Source: Porphyra umbilicalis (taxonomy: Eukaryota > Rhodophyta > Bangiophyceae > Bangiales > Bangiaceae). From it: a stretch of DNA of 64,000 nucleotides. Below the pieces are notes generated by a model. It ran no database searches. It saw only the letters and a program-made list of their open reading frames with translations, and had not been told where the DNA came from. This document shows positions 1-9,499 of this stretch, one piece after another. The stretch is from positions 186,001-250,000 of the forward strand of contig KV918844.1 in assembly GCA_002049455.2 (NCBI GenBank), read 5' to 3'. The position numbers and the translations under genes were made by a program. The first letter of the stretch is position 1. Each line of letters opens with the position of its first letter.

Positions 1-190
1 CGATACTGGCGTCGTGGGTCGAAAGCGCTACCACAGTGACGACGGCCGCCAACATGGCTTCCCCGCTGCCCCAACCTCTCTCTCCCCCCAGGCTTCCTTG
101 CGGCAGTCCTACCTCAGCCCCCCCTGCGCCTCTACCCCACCCTCATCATGCCCCTCCTTCCCATGCGCTACCTCCACCACCGGCCGCCTG

Positions 191-1528
191 TCAAGTCGGA
201 GGCGGCGGCGGCGGCAGTTGCAACGCCGCGCGCACCAGACCGTCTACGTCCATGTGGTCCGACAAGGACGAGACGCATGCGCCACCCTCTGAGCTCCCAA
301 TGCTCTGCGTGGTGTCACTGGGTCTACGGGTGACGGGGACGGTTCGCGGCGGATACGTGTAGAACAAGCCGTCGACGGTCAAGTTCTCGCCGATGCTGCC
401 GACCATGCTGCTGTCGAGCGCCCGCTCGTCCGCCACAGCATATGCTGCGCCACTGTCCGCACCGCCGCCCGCTGCGTCGGTGACCACCTCCCCCACCCCC
501 CCCATGCCGCTCCGGGAACATGTACGAGTGGCGGTGGGGCTGACGTCGCCGTCGCTGCCGTCGACGCTGCCTGCGTGAACAAGACAGCTGACGCCGACAT
601 CCGTGCAGTAGCCGCCCACGCAGGTGGGACAGCCACTGCGGTTCACGCCGTCTCCGTCCGAGATGTCGCGTGCTATGGCGGCGGCTGCCAGCCGCCGCCG
701 GACAACCGCTACACCCGCCGCCACAGCGAGCGCCGCGACCAGCGACGAGCCTATGCCAATTCCAAGGGTTACCCGCCGCCGTGCGGGCCATGACAAGGAT
801 CCCTCCTTGCCCGTCCCCGCGGCAGTGGGCAGCGGCGTCCACATGCGCTCGGCCTCGCCGCGGGAGACGGGCGGTGGCGTTGACGACGTGGCGCCGGCCT
901 CGGCATACGCACACAAGTTGCCGGTGCGGGTTGAGAGCAGCGCCCCCTTGGCGCGCGCCGGCAGCGTACCGTAGGAGGTGCGCAACCGTTGCAGCGCCAT
1001 CGGCTTCGAGCCAGCCATGAAAAATGCCCAAAAGGTCCACCCCGGTGTCAGCCAATCGCGGCACTGGGACGTCAAACCCTCCGACGGCCCGTCCGTCCAT
1101 CCGAGCAGCGGAAGGAAGCCCCTCCCCACTCCCGCCATGATCTGCGTGACATCTTCCAGTGATTTCGACTGCATGAAGAGGGCGTTCAAGGTAGGCTTGC
1201 TGTCCAGCTTGTAAGGGCTCTCCGACGCGCCGCTTGGGGCAACGTACCACACGCGAGTCGAACAATCCTTCCCGACCACCGGCATGGCCATCTTCGTGAC
1301 GGCGCTCCATGGCAGGGGCTGGTCGAGGGCGGGGGGGTCAGAGCAGGAAATGATGACGACCCGGGGACAGCCCACTGCGGCGGCGCCGACGGTCATCAAA
1401 TGGTACTCGGCGGGCATCTCGTTGATCGTCGGGCGCCTCGGAAAGGACCTTACTTCTCGCGGTTCTTGTGGGAACAGCGTTGGATGCATCCCAGGGGACG
1501 GCGCACTCGCGCTGGCAGCGACCGCCAC
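191..1528 (-). CDS. putative single-pass membrane protein, unrecognised family
   Basis: This is an open frame of 445 codons. From the N-terminus it has a roughly 250-residue region with scattered Cys and Trp that is probably extracytoplasmic. One clear hydrophobic segment follows (about residues 255-275, LGIGIGSSLVAALAVAAGVAV), flanked by Arg-rich stretches. A polar tail of about 165 residues, rich in Gly, Ser and Asp, completes it. The layout suggests an ectodomain, a membrane anchor and a tail. The start is uncertain. The same frame continues upstream through one TAG (minus strand, about 1529-1531) to an ATG near 1632, and that extension encodes an Arg-rich stretch and a hydrophobic run like a signal sequence, so the true N-terminus may lie there or behind a short intron. 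I recognise no named domain. Base composition matches the GC-rich genes nearby. Coding on this strand is favoured because only this frame gives a clean membrane anchor. The function is unknown. Confidence 0.5.
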   Translation of the reverse strand: MAVAASASAPSPGMHPTLFPQEPREVRSFPRRPTINEMPAEYHLMTVGAAAVGCPRVVIISCSDPPALDQPLPWSAVTKMAMPVVGKDCSTRVWYVAPSGASESPYKLDSKPTLNALFMQSKSLEDVTQIMAGVGRGFLPLLGWTDGPSEGLTSQCRDWLTPGWTFWAFFMAGSKPMALQRLRTSYGTLPARAKGALLSTRTGNLCAYAEAGATSSTPPPVSRGEAERMWTPLPTAAGTGKEGSLSWPARRRVTLGIGIGSSLVAALAVAAGVAVVRRRLAAAAIARDISDGDGVNRSGCPTCVGGYCTDVGVSCLVHAGSVDGSDGDVSPTATRTCSRSGMGGVGEVVTDAAGGGADSGAAYAVADERALDSSMVGSIGENLTVDGLFYTYPPRTVPVTRRPSDTTQSIGSSEGGACVSSLSDHMDVDGLVRAALQLPPPPPPT

Positions 1529-1632
1529 CTAGGCCGCAAGGATGGCAGCGACAAAGACGGCGGCGTCGGCGATGGCATGCCGTCTGCGCCGAGCGCCGCA
1601 CCGGCGACCGAGCTTGTTCGACGGCGTCAGCA

Positions 1633-2080
1633 TCTCCAAGCAAGGAAGATAGGGGGAAGAGCTGCAGGATGGTGGAGCGGGACAAACGGCAACGGCGCAC
1701 GGCGTGATCGACCTGTCTCGCAGGCAATGGCCAACAACGCATCGGATACAGTACTAGCAAAGCTGTCGCTCGGCGTGGCACAGTGCAGCCGTTTGGCACG
1801 GCGGTGCAACAGTACTGTACTGTACTGTACCCCCAGCTGTGCGCCACGTCCCTGCTGTACTGTACCTGCCACCCAGTCTGCCACGCGCGCCACTGGAGAC
1901 ACTCTGCGGCGGAAAGTGTCACCAAGACGGCCGGTGCGGTGGGCTGTCAAGGTCCCGCCGCACGCAGCGCGCTCGTTCGGTTACGTTGGCTCAGGCACGA
2001 AGGAGAACCCGTTGAGAGTTTCCCAAGTTGTCCACGCGACGAGGCCCGCTGCGCCAGCGGGTTTGAAAGGCTGCCCGGCG
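1633..2080. other. intergenic, short TACTG microsatellite
   Basis: No gene is recognised. A short run of TACTG-type repeats lies near 1811-1833, with related copies near 1855. The right edge holds the 8-bp target duplication of the neighbouring hAT element (2073-2080, GCCCGGCG). Confidence 0.5.
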
Positions 2081-3059
2081 TAGGGGTGGGCAATCGGTTG
2101 GCTGGGCTAAATCGATAAATTGGGCTTCAGTCTCAACCGATAATCGATTTCAAATCGATTTTTTCACCTGCCGCCAGCGAGGCTTGCACGCAGCGGAAAA
2201 CAGGTGGATGGAGGTGACTCTGCAGGCACTTGTCTTTGGCTGTTGCTCTCGTAGTTATCGACGGTACGCGTAATCGTCCACCCATTCGTGCATGTCCAGC
2301 AACACCCTCGCGCTGGTCCCGGTCGTTCCTTTCTTCGGGTCCCCAGCACCCTGCCTTGCTCTTCTGAGTCACCCCCGCTCCCCGCCTGGCTCTTCGGCGC
2401 CTCCCCCGCTCCCAGCCTTGCCTCTCGGCGCCTCCCCCGCACCCCCCGTCGCTTCTCGGCGCCTCCCTCTGGCGTGCACCATTGGCGTTCAACCGCGTTA
2501 GGTCCGAGAGCGTGCTTATCTATATAACACGACCATCACTCCCCGTGGGTCCTTGTACTCGATGCCGAAGTACGCATAGACAGCGTCGACATGGTCAGGG
2601 GTGTTGGACGTCAGGCATGAACCCGTGATGCGCTTCAAGAAAGTCGTGGGGTAGTGGAGGGAACCGCAGTCGGTGACGAGAGCCTGTGTACGGACGGTGT
2701 AGGGGTTCGAAGACAAGCTGTCAACGCTGCACCCAGACTTCAGTGCCCGATGGAACCATCCCACAGCATTCTGGCCGCATCGCGTTACGTATCCTCGCAC
2801 GAATGAGCGAGAGCAACCAGCGGTTGCCAAGCGTCAGCTCGGCGAGCCACCAGCTCTGAAGTGACCGATGACGGCTAAGTCTGGTGGTCTGAGTCCGAAG
2901 TGGTGTCAATTATGTGCTCCGGTAATATTTATGCTCATATTTATTTTAAAATCGGTTGCCCCGATTTTTCGACTCCCAAATCGATATTCTGTCGATCATT
3001 TTTTTCGGCCCGATTAATCGATTTATACCCGATTCCAATTAATCACTTGCCCATCCCTA
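2081..3059. mobile_element. non-autonomous hAT-type transposon with 8-bp target duplication
   Basis: The ends are inverted repeats: TAGGGGTGGGCAA at 2081 and TTGCCCATCCCTA ending at 3059, one mismatch. The element is bracketed by a perfect 8-bp duplication GCCCGGCG (2073-2080 and 3060-3067). An 8-bp duplication with a (T/C)AGGG(G/A)TGGGCAA-type end is the hAT signature. Both subterminal zones are AT-rich and packed with ATCGATT/AATCGAT motifs, resembling transposase-binding repeats, whereas the host DNA is very GC-rich. No transposase domain is visible. A 104-codon minus-strand frame at 2516-2830 has no recognisable homology. The element is best read as about 1 kb and mobilised in trans. Confidence 0.85.
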
Positions 3060-3067
3060 GCCCGGCG

Positions 3068-3817
3068 ACGCCCGGCGGCCAAAAACCGGGCGGGGCCCGC
3101 CCTCGTGCGGGGTCCGATCCTGGACTCTGTGCTCGTGGCCCAGCCGTACAATGGAATGGAAAAGGAACGTAGAGGGAATGGAAATTGTCTTGTCAGGGCA
3201 CTCTGTCAACGAAGATTCAATTTCATGGGAGAGATCAACCTCGGGAGAGAAGAGCGCAGTGGTGGATTCAAGTGAGGTAATGGCAGCCTACATTGAAGGC
3301 GGTACATGTACCCTTCAATGTAGGGCGGGCACATGCCGCTCATTGGCTGATTCAGTTCCTTACATTGGCAATGAGGAACGGCCTCGATGATGCAACGTGT
3401 CTGCTGCCACGCCCGGCCTGGCATTGCCACGCCCCACGCCTAGTCAAGACCCAGTGTATCGGCTCTTCTGGCTTTTGTCTGCAGATGTAACGCCCCATTG
3501 GGTCCTGCCGTCAAATGCGACATTCTATTGGCCACTCGGATTTCTGTCATTCTCTTCTTCGCCCGCACAGACCGGAGTCCGCTTTTTCCCGGAATCGCCA
3601 CGTGGATCAGGTCAACCGCCCCACTGGTGCCTCAAGAGAGGGGGGGCCTTCCTAGCAGGGTCCTCTTCCTCAGCAAAATCGGAATCGGCGCGCCCGTGTC
3701 TCCACGATGAGGCCAGCACGGCAGATCTCCAGGACGCTGTTGTAACCTTGGAACTGTAGCAGCACCTCACACCCCCCCCGCCATGATCAATAACGACGAT
3801 ACATTCGATCAACTAGA
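3068..3817. other. no gene recognised; 12-bp-arm hairpin
   Basis: This stretch of moderate GC content lies between the hAT element and the 3' end of transposase-like copy 1. The only structure I see is an inverted repeat at 3288-3323 (arms CTACATTGAAGG and its complement, 12-nt spacer). Confidence 0.4.
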
Positions 3818-4743
3818 CTACTCACGCAGACGGCCCTCATGCGTAGCTATAGTCTCGACCGCCACTGCAAACACTTTCGTCGCCCACAAAGTTCTCTCGC
3901 GCTCGAGCTTTTCCCTCGTCTCGTCACAAAGGGGCAACGGCGGCTTGTTGGCGCGTAGCTGCTTGTCGCCCGGACTGACGGCCTTGTGCGCCGCCTTCTT
4001 GGGGGCCGCCCGCCTCGGTGCAAGCCGCTCCAACACAGTGGAGCTGGCGTCGCCGGCAAGAGCCATGGCGCGCATAAACGCAGCAGCAGAGGCGAGCTCC
4101 GTCTCACCTGGGTACAGCCGCGCCGTTTGGCTGTACCGGCCGTGCCAGGCCTCTAGGCCTTGCTCGTCGTACAGACCAATGCTGCCAAACTCGTCTAAAA
4201 AGTCAGGTGCATGCGCTAACAGGATGTGTAGCTTTGGGAAAACGTTGAGCCACCCGAAGGTGGCCTTCAAACCAGCGACAAAATTGGTAGCGTCAGACCG
4301 AAATGCGGCCGCCTCGTCCGCTGTGGCGATGGTCGCACGGTTGAGGACTGTCCTGATCCGGTTCCACGACTCCCATGCGGCTTTGTACCCCGTCAGGTAC
4401 GTCTGTGCACGCTCAGCAGACTCCCCATTGAGACCGCACAGCTTCGTCTCCAGGGCCGTACACAAAGCGTCGCTGTGATCGCCAAGTGCATGACAGTCCC
4501 GCCCAATGAACAGTCCGCCGTGGTAGGGGACGGGCTGCACACGCGCCTCCTCGCATAACACCTCGGAAAGCTCGCAGGCAAAGGCAGACCCCGCAGCTTG
4601 GCCACAACACCGGATCACTACTTCCACGCCCAAGCGCAGCACCCTGGAATTGACCCCAAGTGTGATGTGAACAGGAATTGGAACAATTTGACGCGGATGA
4701 GGGGACACGAGAGCTGGTCGCGTCACCGACAGGTGGTCATCCT
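3818..4743 (-). pseudogene. uncharacterised transposase-like protein, copy 1, C-terminal part
   Basis: This is the 3' part of a minus-strand gene whose 5' part lies at 13635-15365, on the other side of an 8.9-kb retrotransposon. The translation aligns along its length with the C-terminal half of copy 2 (43770-45758). Shared blocks include RQIVPIP(V/L)H, EARVQPVPYHGG versus EARVEPEPYHGG-like, WNR(I/V)R(T/K)VLNRA, PKLH(I/A)L(L/F)AHA(P/A)DFL, and FGSIGLY(D/A)EQG(L/M)EAWHG. The last block carries the Glu that would be the third acidic catalytic residue if this is a DDE-type nuclease. This half has no stop before its natural TAG at 3818-3820. The family occurs as repetitive uncharacterised genes in other eukaryotes (recollection, not searched). 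The parent gene is dead because of the insertion and further breaks in the 5' part. Confidence 0.7.
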
Positions 4744-5136
4744 TGTAGCATATCTCTGCTACCAATTGGCAATTGGCCACGAGTAGCCCCCTTGACTGGC
4801 CGAATCCACGGACTTGTGTGACTCGGCTTGTGGCACGCCCTTTGGGGGGTTACTTCCGCATTGTTTATTTTTTATTGCTTGTTTGCTTGCCTGTCTTATC
4901 TGTCTGCCGGCACTCATTACGATCGCTTGATCGGATGGTCGATCGACCAGTGCCGTTGTTTGTATTAAACCACCGTGGGTCCGGGGTCGCCGTCGTGGGC
5001 ACCACCCGGCTCCCCATCGGATGCCCTTCAACAAAAGGTCTTCTTCCTCGCCGCGACGGCGATAGAACTCGCTTTATTGCTTGGCTACGGTCGGTCTCAG
5101 TACACTGGTAATTGAACTAACGTTATTAATACCACA
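4744..5136 (+). repeat. 5' LTR of gypsy element
   Basis: This 393-bp terminal repeat starts TGTAGCATAT and ends TACCACA. It matches 13242-13634 with a single difference. An AT-rich stretch (about 4860-4885, with TATTTTTTATT) could serve as a core promoter; that is an inference from composition only. Confidence 0.95.
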
Positions 5137-5138
5137 TT

Positions 5139-5155
5139 TGGTGGAGCAGCAGGGG
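5139..5155 (+). other. candidate primer binding site
   Basis: TGGTGGAGCAGCAGGGG begins two bases after the 5' LTR. Starting TGG, it would pair with the CCA end of a tRNA. The tRNA cannot be named from the sequence alone. Confidence 0.5.
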
Positions 5156-5366
5156 ATACCCTCGCCTTCATCGTGCCTCGCGGCACGGTGTCCCCGAGAA
5201 CTTTCTCGCTGCCTCGTGGCATTGTGACGGTGTCGATACGGTCGCTTGGCGCGCGGGGCGTAAGCCATCGACTTGTGGGCGTGGTGCCGGGGGCATCACG
5301 GTTGAGATCTCCGACGTTGGCGCGCAGGGCGTAAGCCAAGTCGGAACACTTTGTTCAGGTCCCAGT

Positions 5367-7013
5367 ATGTCTACTGGTGGTACCGGCGGCACTCGGCGAG
5401 CCAGAGACGGCAAGTTGCCATCTGGCTACCGGCCGCCGGGCGGGGGACAAGGCACTCCTGCCGCCTCCGACGCCCCCACGGACGGTGCTCCAACTCCTCC
5501 CATCCCTGCGGATCAAGCCGCCTCTGGGCAGATGCAGGTGGTGGAGAGCCTGAAGGCGGCCGTTGAAGCACTTCAGCGACGCCTAACGGCCCAAGAACAG
5601 ACTAACGAGTCTCTGGCGCGAGCCAATGACAAGTTGGTCGACGACGTCGAGGCCCTGCGCAAGGTCGACTCCCATGAGGAGGAACGCCGTGTGGATAAGT
5701 CTCGCCGCCAGTCGGGCGACAAGACCAAGGACGTCAAGAAGACGAACAAGGTGATCAAGGACAAGTCCGTCCGCAAGGACGCTCCGGCTAACGCCGCGCT
5801 TTTCTCATCTTCCGACGATTCCGCGTCTGGGTCAAGCCCGACGTCGTCAGACGACGACAACCCCAACGCGACGGACACGTCCTCTTCGGACGATGGCCAC
5901 GGGCCCCCACACCCGCCGTCGCCCCCAAGTGGGTCCTCGCCGAGCGAAAGCTCGAGCGAGTCGGACGCGGCCGCGCGCAAGCGCCCCACGCCCCCCACCA
6001 AACGGAAGGAGCGACTTGAAAAAGCCGATAGGATCAAGGTGATCCGCCCGGCTAATAGCCGCTTCAAGACACTCCTGGACTACAGGACGTACTTCCTGAT
6101 CCGCCGTCAACTGACGTATACGCCTAAAGAGGCACAGCGGTCGCACCGTCTCAACAAACGTTTGGACGAAGCGTTCCATGGGCAACAGCCATTCACGGGA
6201 GCCCTGCCCTTGGGCATCTTCACGTTCTTGACGACCTTTCGCCGCGCGTGCGACGCGGCTGGGCTGACGCACGGTCAAGCCCTTCCGCTTATGGTCTTTC
6301 GACTAGCCGGCAACGCCAAGATGGCCTTCTCCGGCGCGCTTAACAGCACACTCGGACGTAAGCGTTACGCCATCCGTACCTACGGAGATGCCGTCAACTG
6401 GCTTCTTTCGAAGTATGCGACACACGCAACCATGGCTAACGCCTATCAAGACATCATTACGATGAAGCAACAAGACAACGAGGCGCCCACGGCCTTTGGT
6501 CATCGCGTGGAAACGCAATGCGACCTCCTGAACGGTTTGTTCGACATCCAAGACGTTAAGGACGTCTTCATCACTGGTCTTTCGGACCTTGTGCAAGCGC
6601 ACGTCCGTGTACTGAACGACCAGTTCCCCGACCGAACCCTGTCCGAGACGGTCGCCACCGCCCAGATGTACTGGGACGGCACCAACAAGTTGCGTTTGCA
6701 ACTCAAGATTACCCGCCCAACGGCGATCAAAGTCGCTTACGCAACACAAGACCAGCGGACGACGACGGAACGACCGTTCACACCGGTTCGCACCCCGCCG
6801 CCCCCTCGGGCCGCCGTCCCTCAAGCCAATCGGGCTGACATCTGTTACAACTGTAACAAGCCGGGGCACTTCGCCGCACAATGTGCCGAGCCTTATCGCC
6901 CTCGCGAGCGTCGGCAACCGCCTATCGGCGTTCATGCCCTTGCCGACGGTAACGTCGAGGAAGACGAGGTCGAGCATCCGGCCGACGCCGTGGACGACTC
7001 GAAAAACGTCTAG
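5367..7013 (+). CDS. gag: gag polyprotein of gypsy element
   Basis: This 548-residue structural protein of the retrotransposon would form the particle and bind its RNA. It starts at an ATG 231 bp after the LTR. In order it has a basic and Pro-rich N-terminus, a probable coiled coil (about residues 60-115), a Lys-rich stretch, a Ser/Asp-rich acidic linker (about 145-205) and a retrotransposon capsid-type helical region (about 230-460). A CCHC zinc knuckle CYNCNKPGHFAAQC lies at residues 493-506. An acidic tail precedes a TAG at 7011-7013. The frame is intact. Pol lies in the -1 frame and overlaps the gag end, with a possible slippage site G AAA AAC at 7001-7007. Confidence 0.9.
   Translation: MSTGGTGGTRRARDGKLPSGYRPPGGGQGTPAASDAPTDGAPTPPIPADQAASGQMQVVESLKAAVEALQRRLTAQEQTNESLARANDKLVDDVEALRKVDSHEEERRVDKSRRQSGDKTKDVKKTNKVIKDKSVRKDAPANAALFSSSDDSASGSSPTSSDDDNPNATDTSSSDDGHGPPHPPSPPSGSSPSESSSESDAAARKRPTPPTKRKERLEKADRIKVIRPANSRFKTLLDYRTYFLIRRQLTYTPKEAQRSHRLNKRLDEAFHGQQPFTGALPLGIFTFLTTFRRACDAAGLTHGQALPLMVFRLAGNAKMAFSGALNSTLGRKRYAIRTYGDAVNWLLSKYATHATMANAYQDIITMKQQDNEAPTAFGHRVETQCDLLNGLFDIQDVKDVFITGLSDLVQAHVRVLNDQFPDRTLSETVATAQMYWDGTNKLRLQLKITRPTAIKVAYATQDQRTTTERPFTPVRTPPPPRAAVPQANRADICYNCNKPGHFAAQCAEPYRPRERRQPPIGVHALADGNVEEDEVEHPADAVDDSKNV
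7001..7007 (+). promoter_or_regulatory. candidate -1 ribosomal frameshift site
   Basis: GAAAAAC sits in the gag frame as G AAA AAC, two codons before the gag stop. The pol frame is -1 relative to gag and open across this point. The heptamer resembles X XXY YYZ slippery sites but its first base is not identical to the next two, so the match is imperfect. A GC-rich stretch downstream could give a stimulatory fold, which I did not compute. Confidence 0.4.
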
Positions 7014-7018
7014 GCCGG

Positions 7019-9499
7019 GTGCCCGACTTGGGGTTGCCCGGCGGAACGCGAAAGCGTACGGTGACAAGACTCTTACGTCGTGCCCTTCGGCACTGTGAGA
7101 TCGCAGCCACGTTAGGCCCATGCATGCGCGTAATGCGAAGTTGCCGCCCTGTCTTAGACACGGGCGCTGGGGTGAACATAGTGCGAACTAGTGTTCTCCC
7201 ATCGAACTGGATGGCTTACGCCGAAGAGTTGACTACGCTTCCGCGCATCCGAGATGCAAACAACAATCGTCTTGTGAAGAAGTACGCCATACATCTGTAT
7301 GTAGACACCGGAGGTGTGCGTCTATTTGACCGATTCCTCGTTGCCGACAACTTGTCAGTCCCGTGCATTCTTGGCACCGAGTTCATTGAACAAAACATCG
7401 AGGGCATTCTGCCGCGCTTGCGCAAGATCGTCTGGCAAGAGCACGTGCGATGCACGGAAGAGCAACCTCGGCCAACGCCGATCTTAGCTTGTCTTAACGA
7501 CAGCGCGTGGGACCGCCACTGGCAAGATAAACCCGCTCGGGTTCGAGCCTGCAAACAGGTGCGTGTCAACGGACACAAGGAGGAGTGGATCATGGCCACG
7601 TGCGACACGCCTGGTATGGTTACCATCACACCGAACATTCGGTTGTGCCGACACAAGTCCATGGCAGTCGCCCGCGGCATCGCCATCGTCAAACCGGACG
7701 AACCATTCCTGGTCAAGTTAGGCAACTTCGGCAAGGACCAAGTCATTGTTCGCAAGAACTCTACCTTGGGGTTTGCAGAACCCTACCAAGGGCCGATGCT
7801 CTCCGCCGTCTTGGATGACAACACCCCAAAGGGTGGAACCGATAACTCATCGGACGAAGCGAGTCGTGACCCACTCGAGGACCTCGACCTCAGTGAGGCA
7901 CCCGAGTACCTGCACAAGCAGATTCGAGACATGCTGAAGACGCATTCGTCTATGTGGAATGGAACCCTTGGCGTCATCCGTGCTACGGAGCACGCCATCG
8001 TCACTCCTCCCGACGCTCTGCCCATATGGGCCCAACCCTACCGCACCGGGCCGTTCAAACGGCAGATCATCGCTGATCAGATCAACAAGATGTTGAAGCT
8101 CAACGTCATTGCCCCTAGCCATAGTGCTTGGGCAAGCGCCGTGGTAATTGTACCAAAGAAGAACGGCAAGGCCCGATTCTGTGTCGACTATCGTCGGTTA
8201 AACAACATCACCAAGAAGGATGCTTATCCCTTGCCTCGGATGGAGGACTGCCTCGACTCCTTGGGAGATGCCCACGTGTTCACGTCTCTCGACTGCACCG
8301 CGGGGTACTGGCAAGTACCCTTACGCAAGGAAGACCAAGAGAAGACAGCGTTCACAACGCATTGTGGTATATACCACTGGTTATCCATGCCTTTCGGCTT
8401 GACGAACGCGCCCGCTACCTTTCAGCGCGCGTTGGATATTATCCTCTCGGGTTTGAAGTGGCAGATATGCCTCGTCTACTTAGACGATGTCATCATCTTC
8501 TCCGCCAACGCGGAACAACACGTCAAAGACGTTGACACGGTTCTTCACCGCCTCCGCGAAGCCGGGGTCACCCTCAACTTGGAAAAGTGCACGTGGTTCT
8601 CCGATGAGGTCGAGTACCTAGGACACATTGTCCGCCCCGGACAACTGCACGTGCACAACAAGAACGTGGATGCTCTGAAGCATGCCAAGTTCCCAACCAC
8701 AAAGACCCAGCTGAAAAGCTTCTTGGGCATGTGCAACGTCTATCGACGGTTTGTCAAAGACTTTGCCAAACGAGCAAAGCCCCTGAACGCCCTGACTACG
8801 GCCGAGATCCCACCGGATTCACCACCACCGACGGACGTGGCTATCGCCGCCTTCGAGGACCTTCGCAACGCACTGTTGTGCCCACCGGTACTTGCCTTGC
8901 CGAAGGCCAATCGGAAGCTCGTCGTTGACGTGGACGCATGCGCCGACCAAGTTGGCTGTACCCTCCTGCAAGAGGAGCCGGGCGAACTGCTTCACCCTGT
9001 CGGGTATTGGAGCCGAGGACTCACTGCTGCAGAGCAGAACTACTCCACCACGGAGCGAGAATGCCTCGGCGTTGTGTGGGCTGTCCTCAAGTTGAGGCAC
9101 TTCCTCGACGGACAACGGTTCCTCATCCGAACGTATCACCAAGCACTTAGCTGGATCTACAGCACGACCGACTCAAGCGGACGCTTGATGCGATGGCGAC
9201 TTCGCCTCTCCGAATACACATTCGATATGGTTTATAAACCAGGTGCATCGCACCACTTGCCCGACTTCCTGTCGCGCGCCTCTACGGTGGCGCCGCCACA
9301 AGATATCCACGATGATATACCTTGTCTGGCGTTGGCCGAGACGGCCAACGGCTTAAGAACGGGGAGGTACACGGGTACCGACACACCGGAACCGGTGGAG
9401 TTCGACGATGTTGTCGAAGCACAACAAACAGACGACTTTTGCGTCGAGATGTCCACTCGCGTGGAGGGCGGAACGGCCAAGGCCTTCTTTCGCGATTAG
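7019..9499 (+). CDS. pol: pol polyprotein part 1: protease, reverse transcriptase, RNase H
   Basis: This is the first part of pol, open to a TAG at 9497-9499. The aspartic protease motif LDTGAG lies near 7153. Reverse transcriptase motifs follow: FCVDYRRLN, SLDCTAGYWQ, PFGLTNAPATFQ and the catalytic YLDD (8477-8488). The RNase H region has VDVDACADQVG, an ERE motif and the terminal DFLSR. The usual Asp of the TDH-type motif is replaced: the codon at 9134-9136 is TAT, giving TYHQAL, so RNase H is probably impaired. There is no good ATG start, so it is expected to be made by frameshifting from gag. The same frame resumes directly after the TAG with integrase, so the stop is an interruption rather than a gene boundary. 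Confidence 0.88.
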   Translation: MPDLGLPGGTRKRTVTRLLRRALRHCEIAATLGPCMRVMRSCRPVLDTGAGVNIVRTSVLPSNWMAYAEELTTLPRIRDANNNRLVKKYAIHLYVDTGGVRLFDRFLVADNLSVPCILGTEFIEQNIEGILPRLRKIVWQEHVRCTEEQPRPTPILACLNDSAWDRHWQDKPARVRACKQVRVNGHKEEWIMATCDTPGMVTITPNIRLCRHKSMAVARGIAIVKPDEPFLVKLGNFGKDQVIVRKNSTLGFAEPYQGPMLSAVLDDNTPKGGTDNSSDEASRDPLEDLDLSEAPEYLHKQIRDMLKTHSSMWNGTLGVIRATEHAIVTPPDALPIWAQPYRTGPFKRQIIADQINKMLKLNVIAPSHSAWASAVVIVPKKNGKARFCVDYRRLNNITKKDAYPLPRMEDCLDSLGDAHVFTSLDCTAGYWQVPLRKEDQEKTAFTTHCGIYHWLSMPFGLTNAPATFQRALDIILSGLKWQICLVYLDDVIIFSANAEQHVKDVDTVLHRLREAGVTLNLEKCTWFSDEVEYLGHIVRPGQLHVHNKNVDALKHAKFPTTKTQLKSFLGMCNVYRRFVKDFAKRAKPLNALTTAEIPPDSPPPTDVAIAAFEDLRNALLCPPVLALPKANRKLVVDVDACADQVGCTLLQEEPGELLHPVGYWSRGLTAAEQNYSTTERECLGVVWAVLKLRHFLDGQRFLIRTYHQALSWIYSTTDSSGRLMRWRLRLSEYTFDMVYKPGASHHLPDFLSRASTVAPPQDIHDDIPCLALAETANGLRTGRYTGTDTPEPVEFDDVVEAQQTDDFCVEMSTRVEGGTAKAFFRD

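Noticed and set aside
4759..5111. Small proteins inside the LTR, repeated at 13257-13609
   Set aside because: Both copies are identical only because the LTRs are; no motif supports coding.
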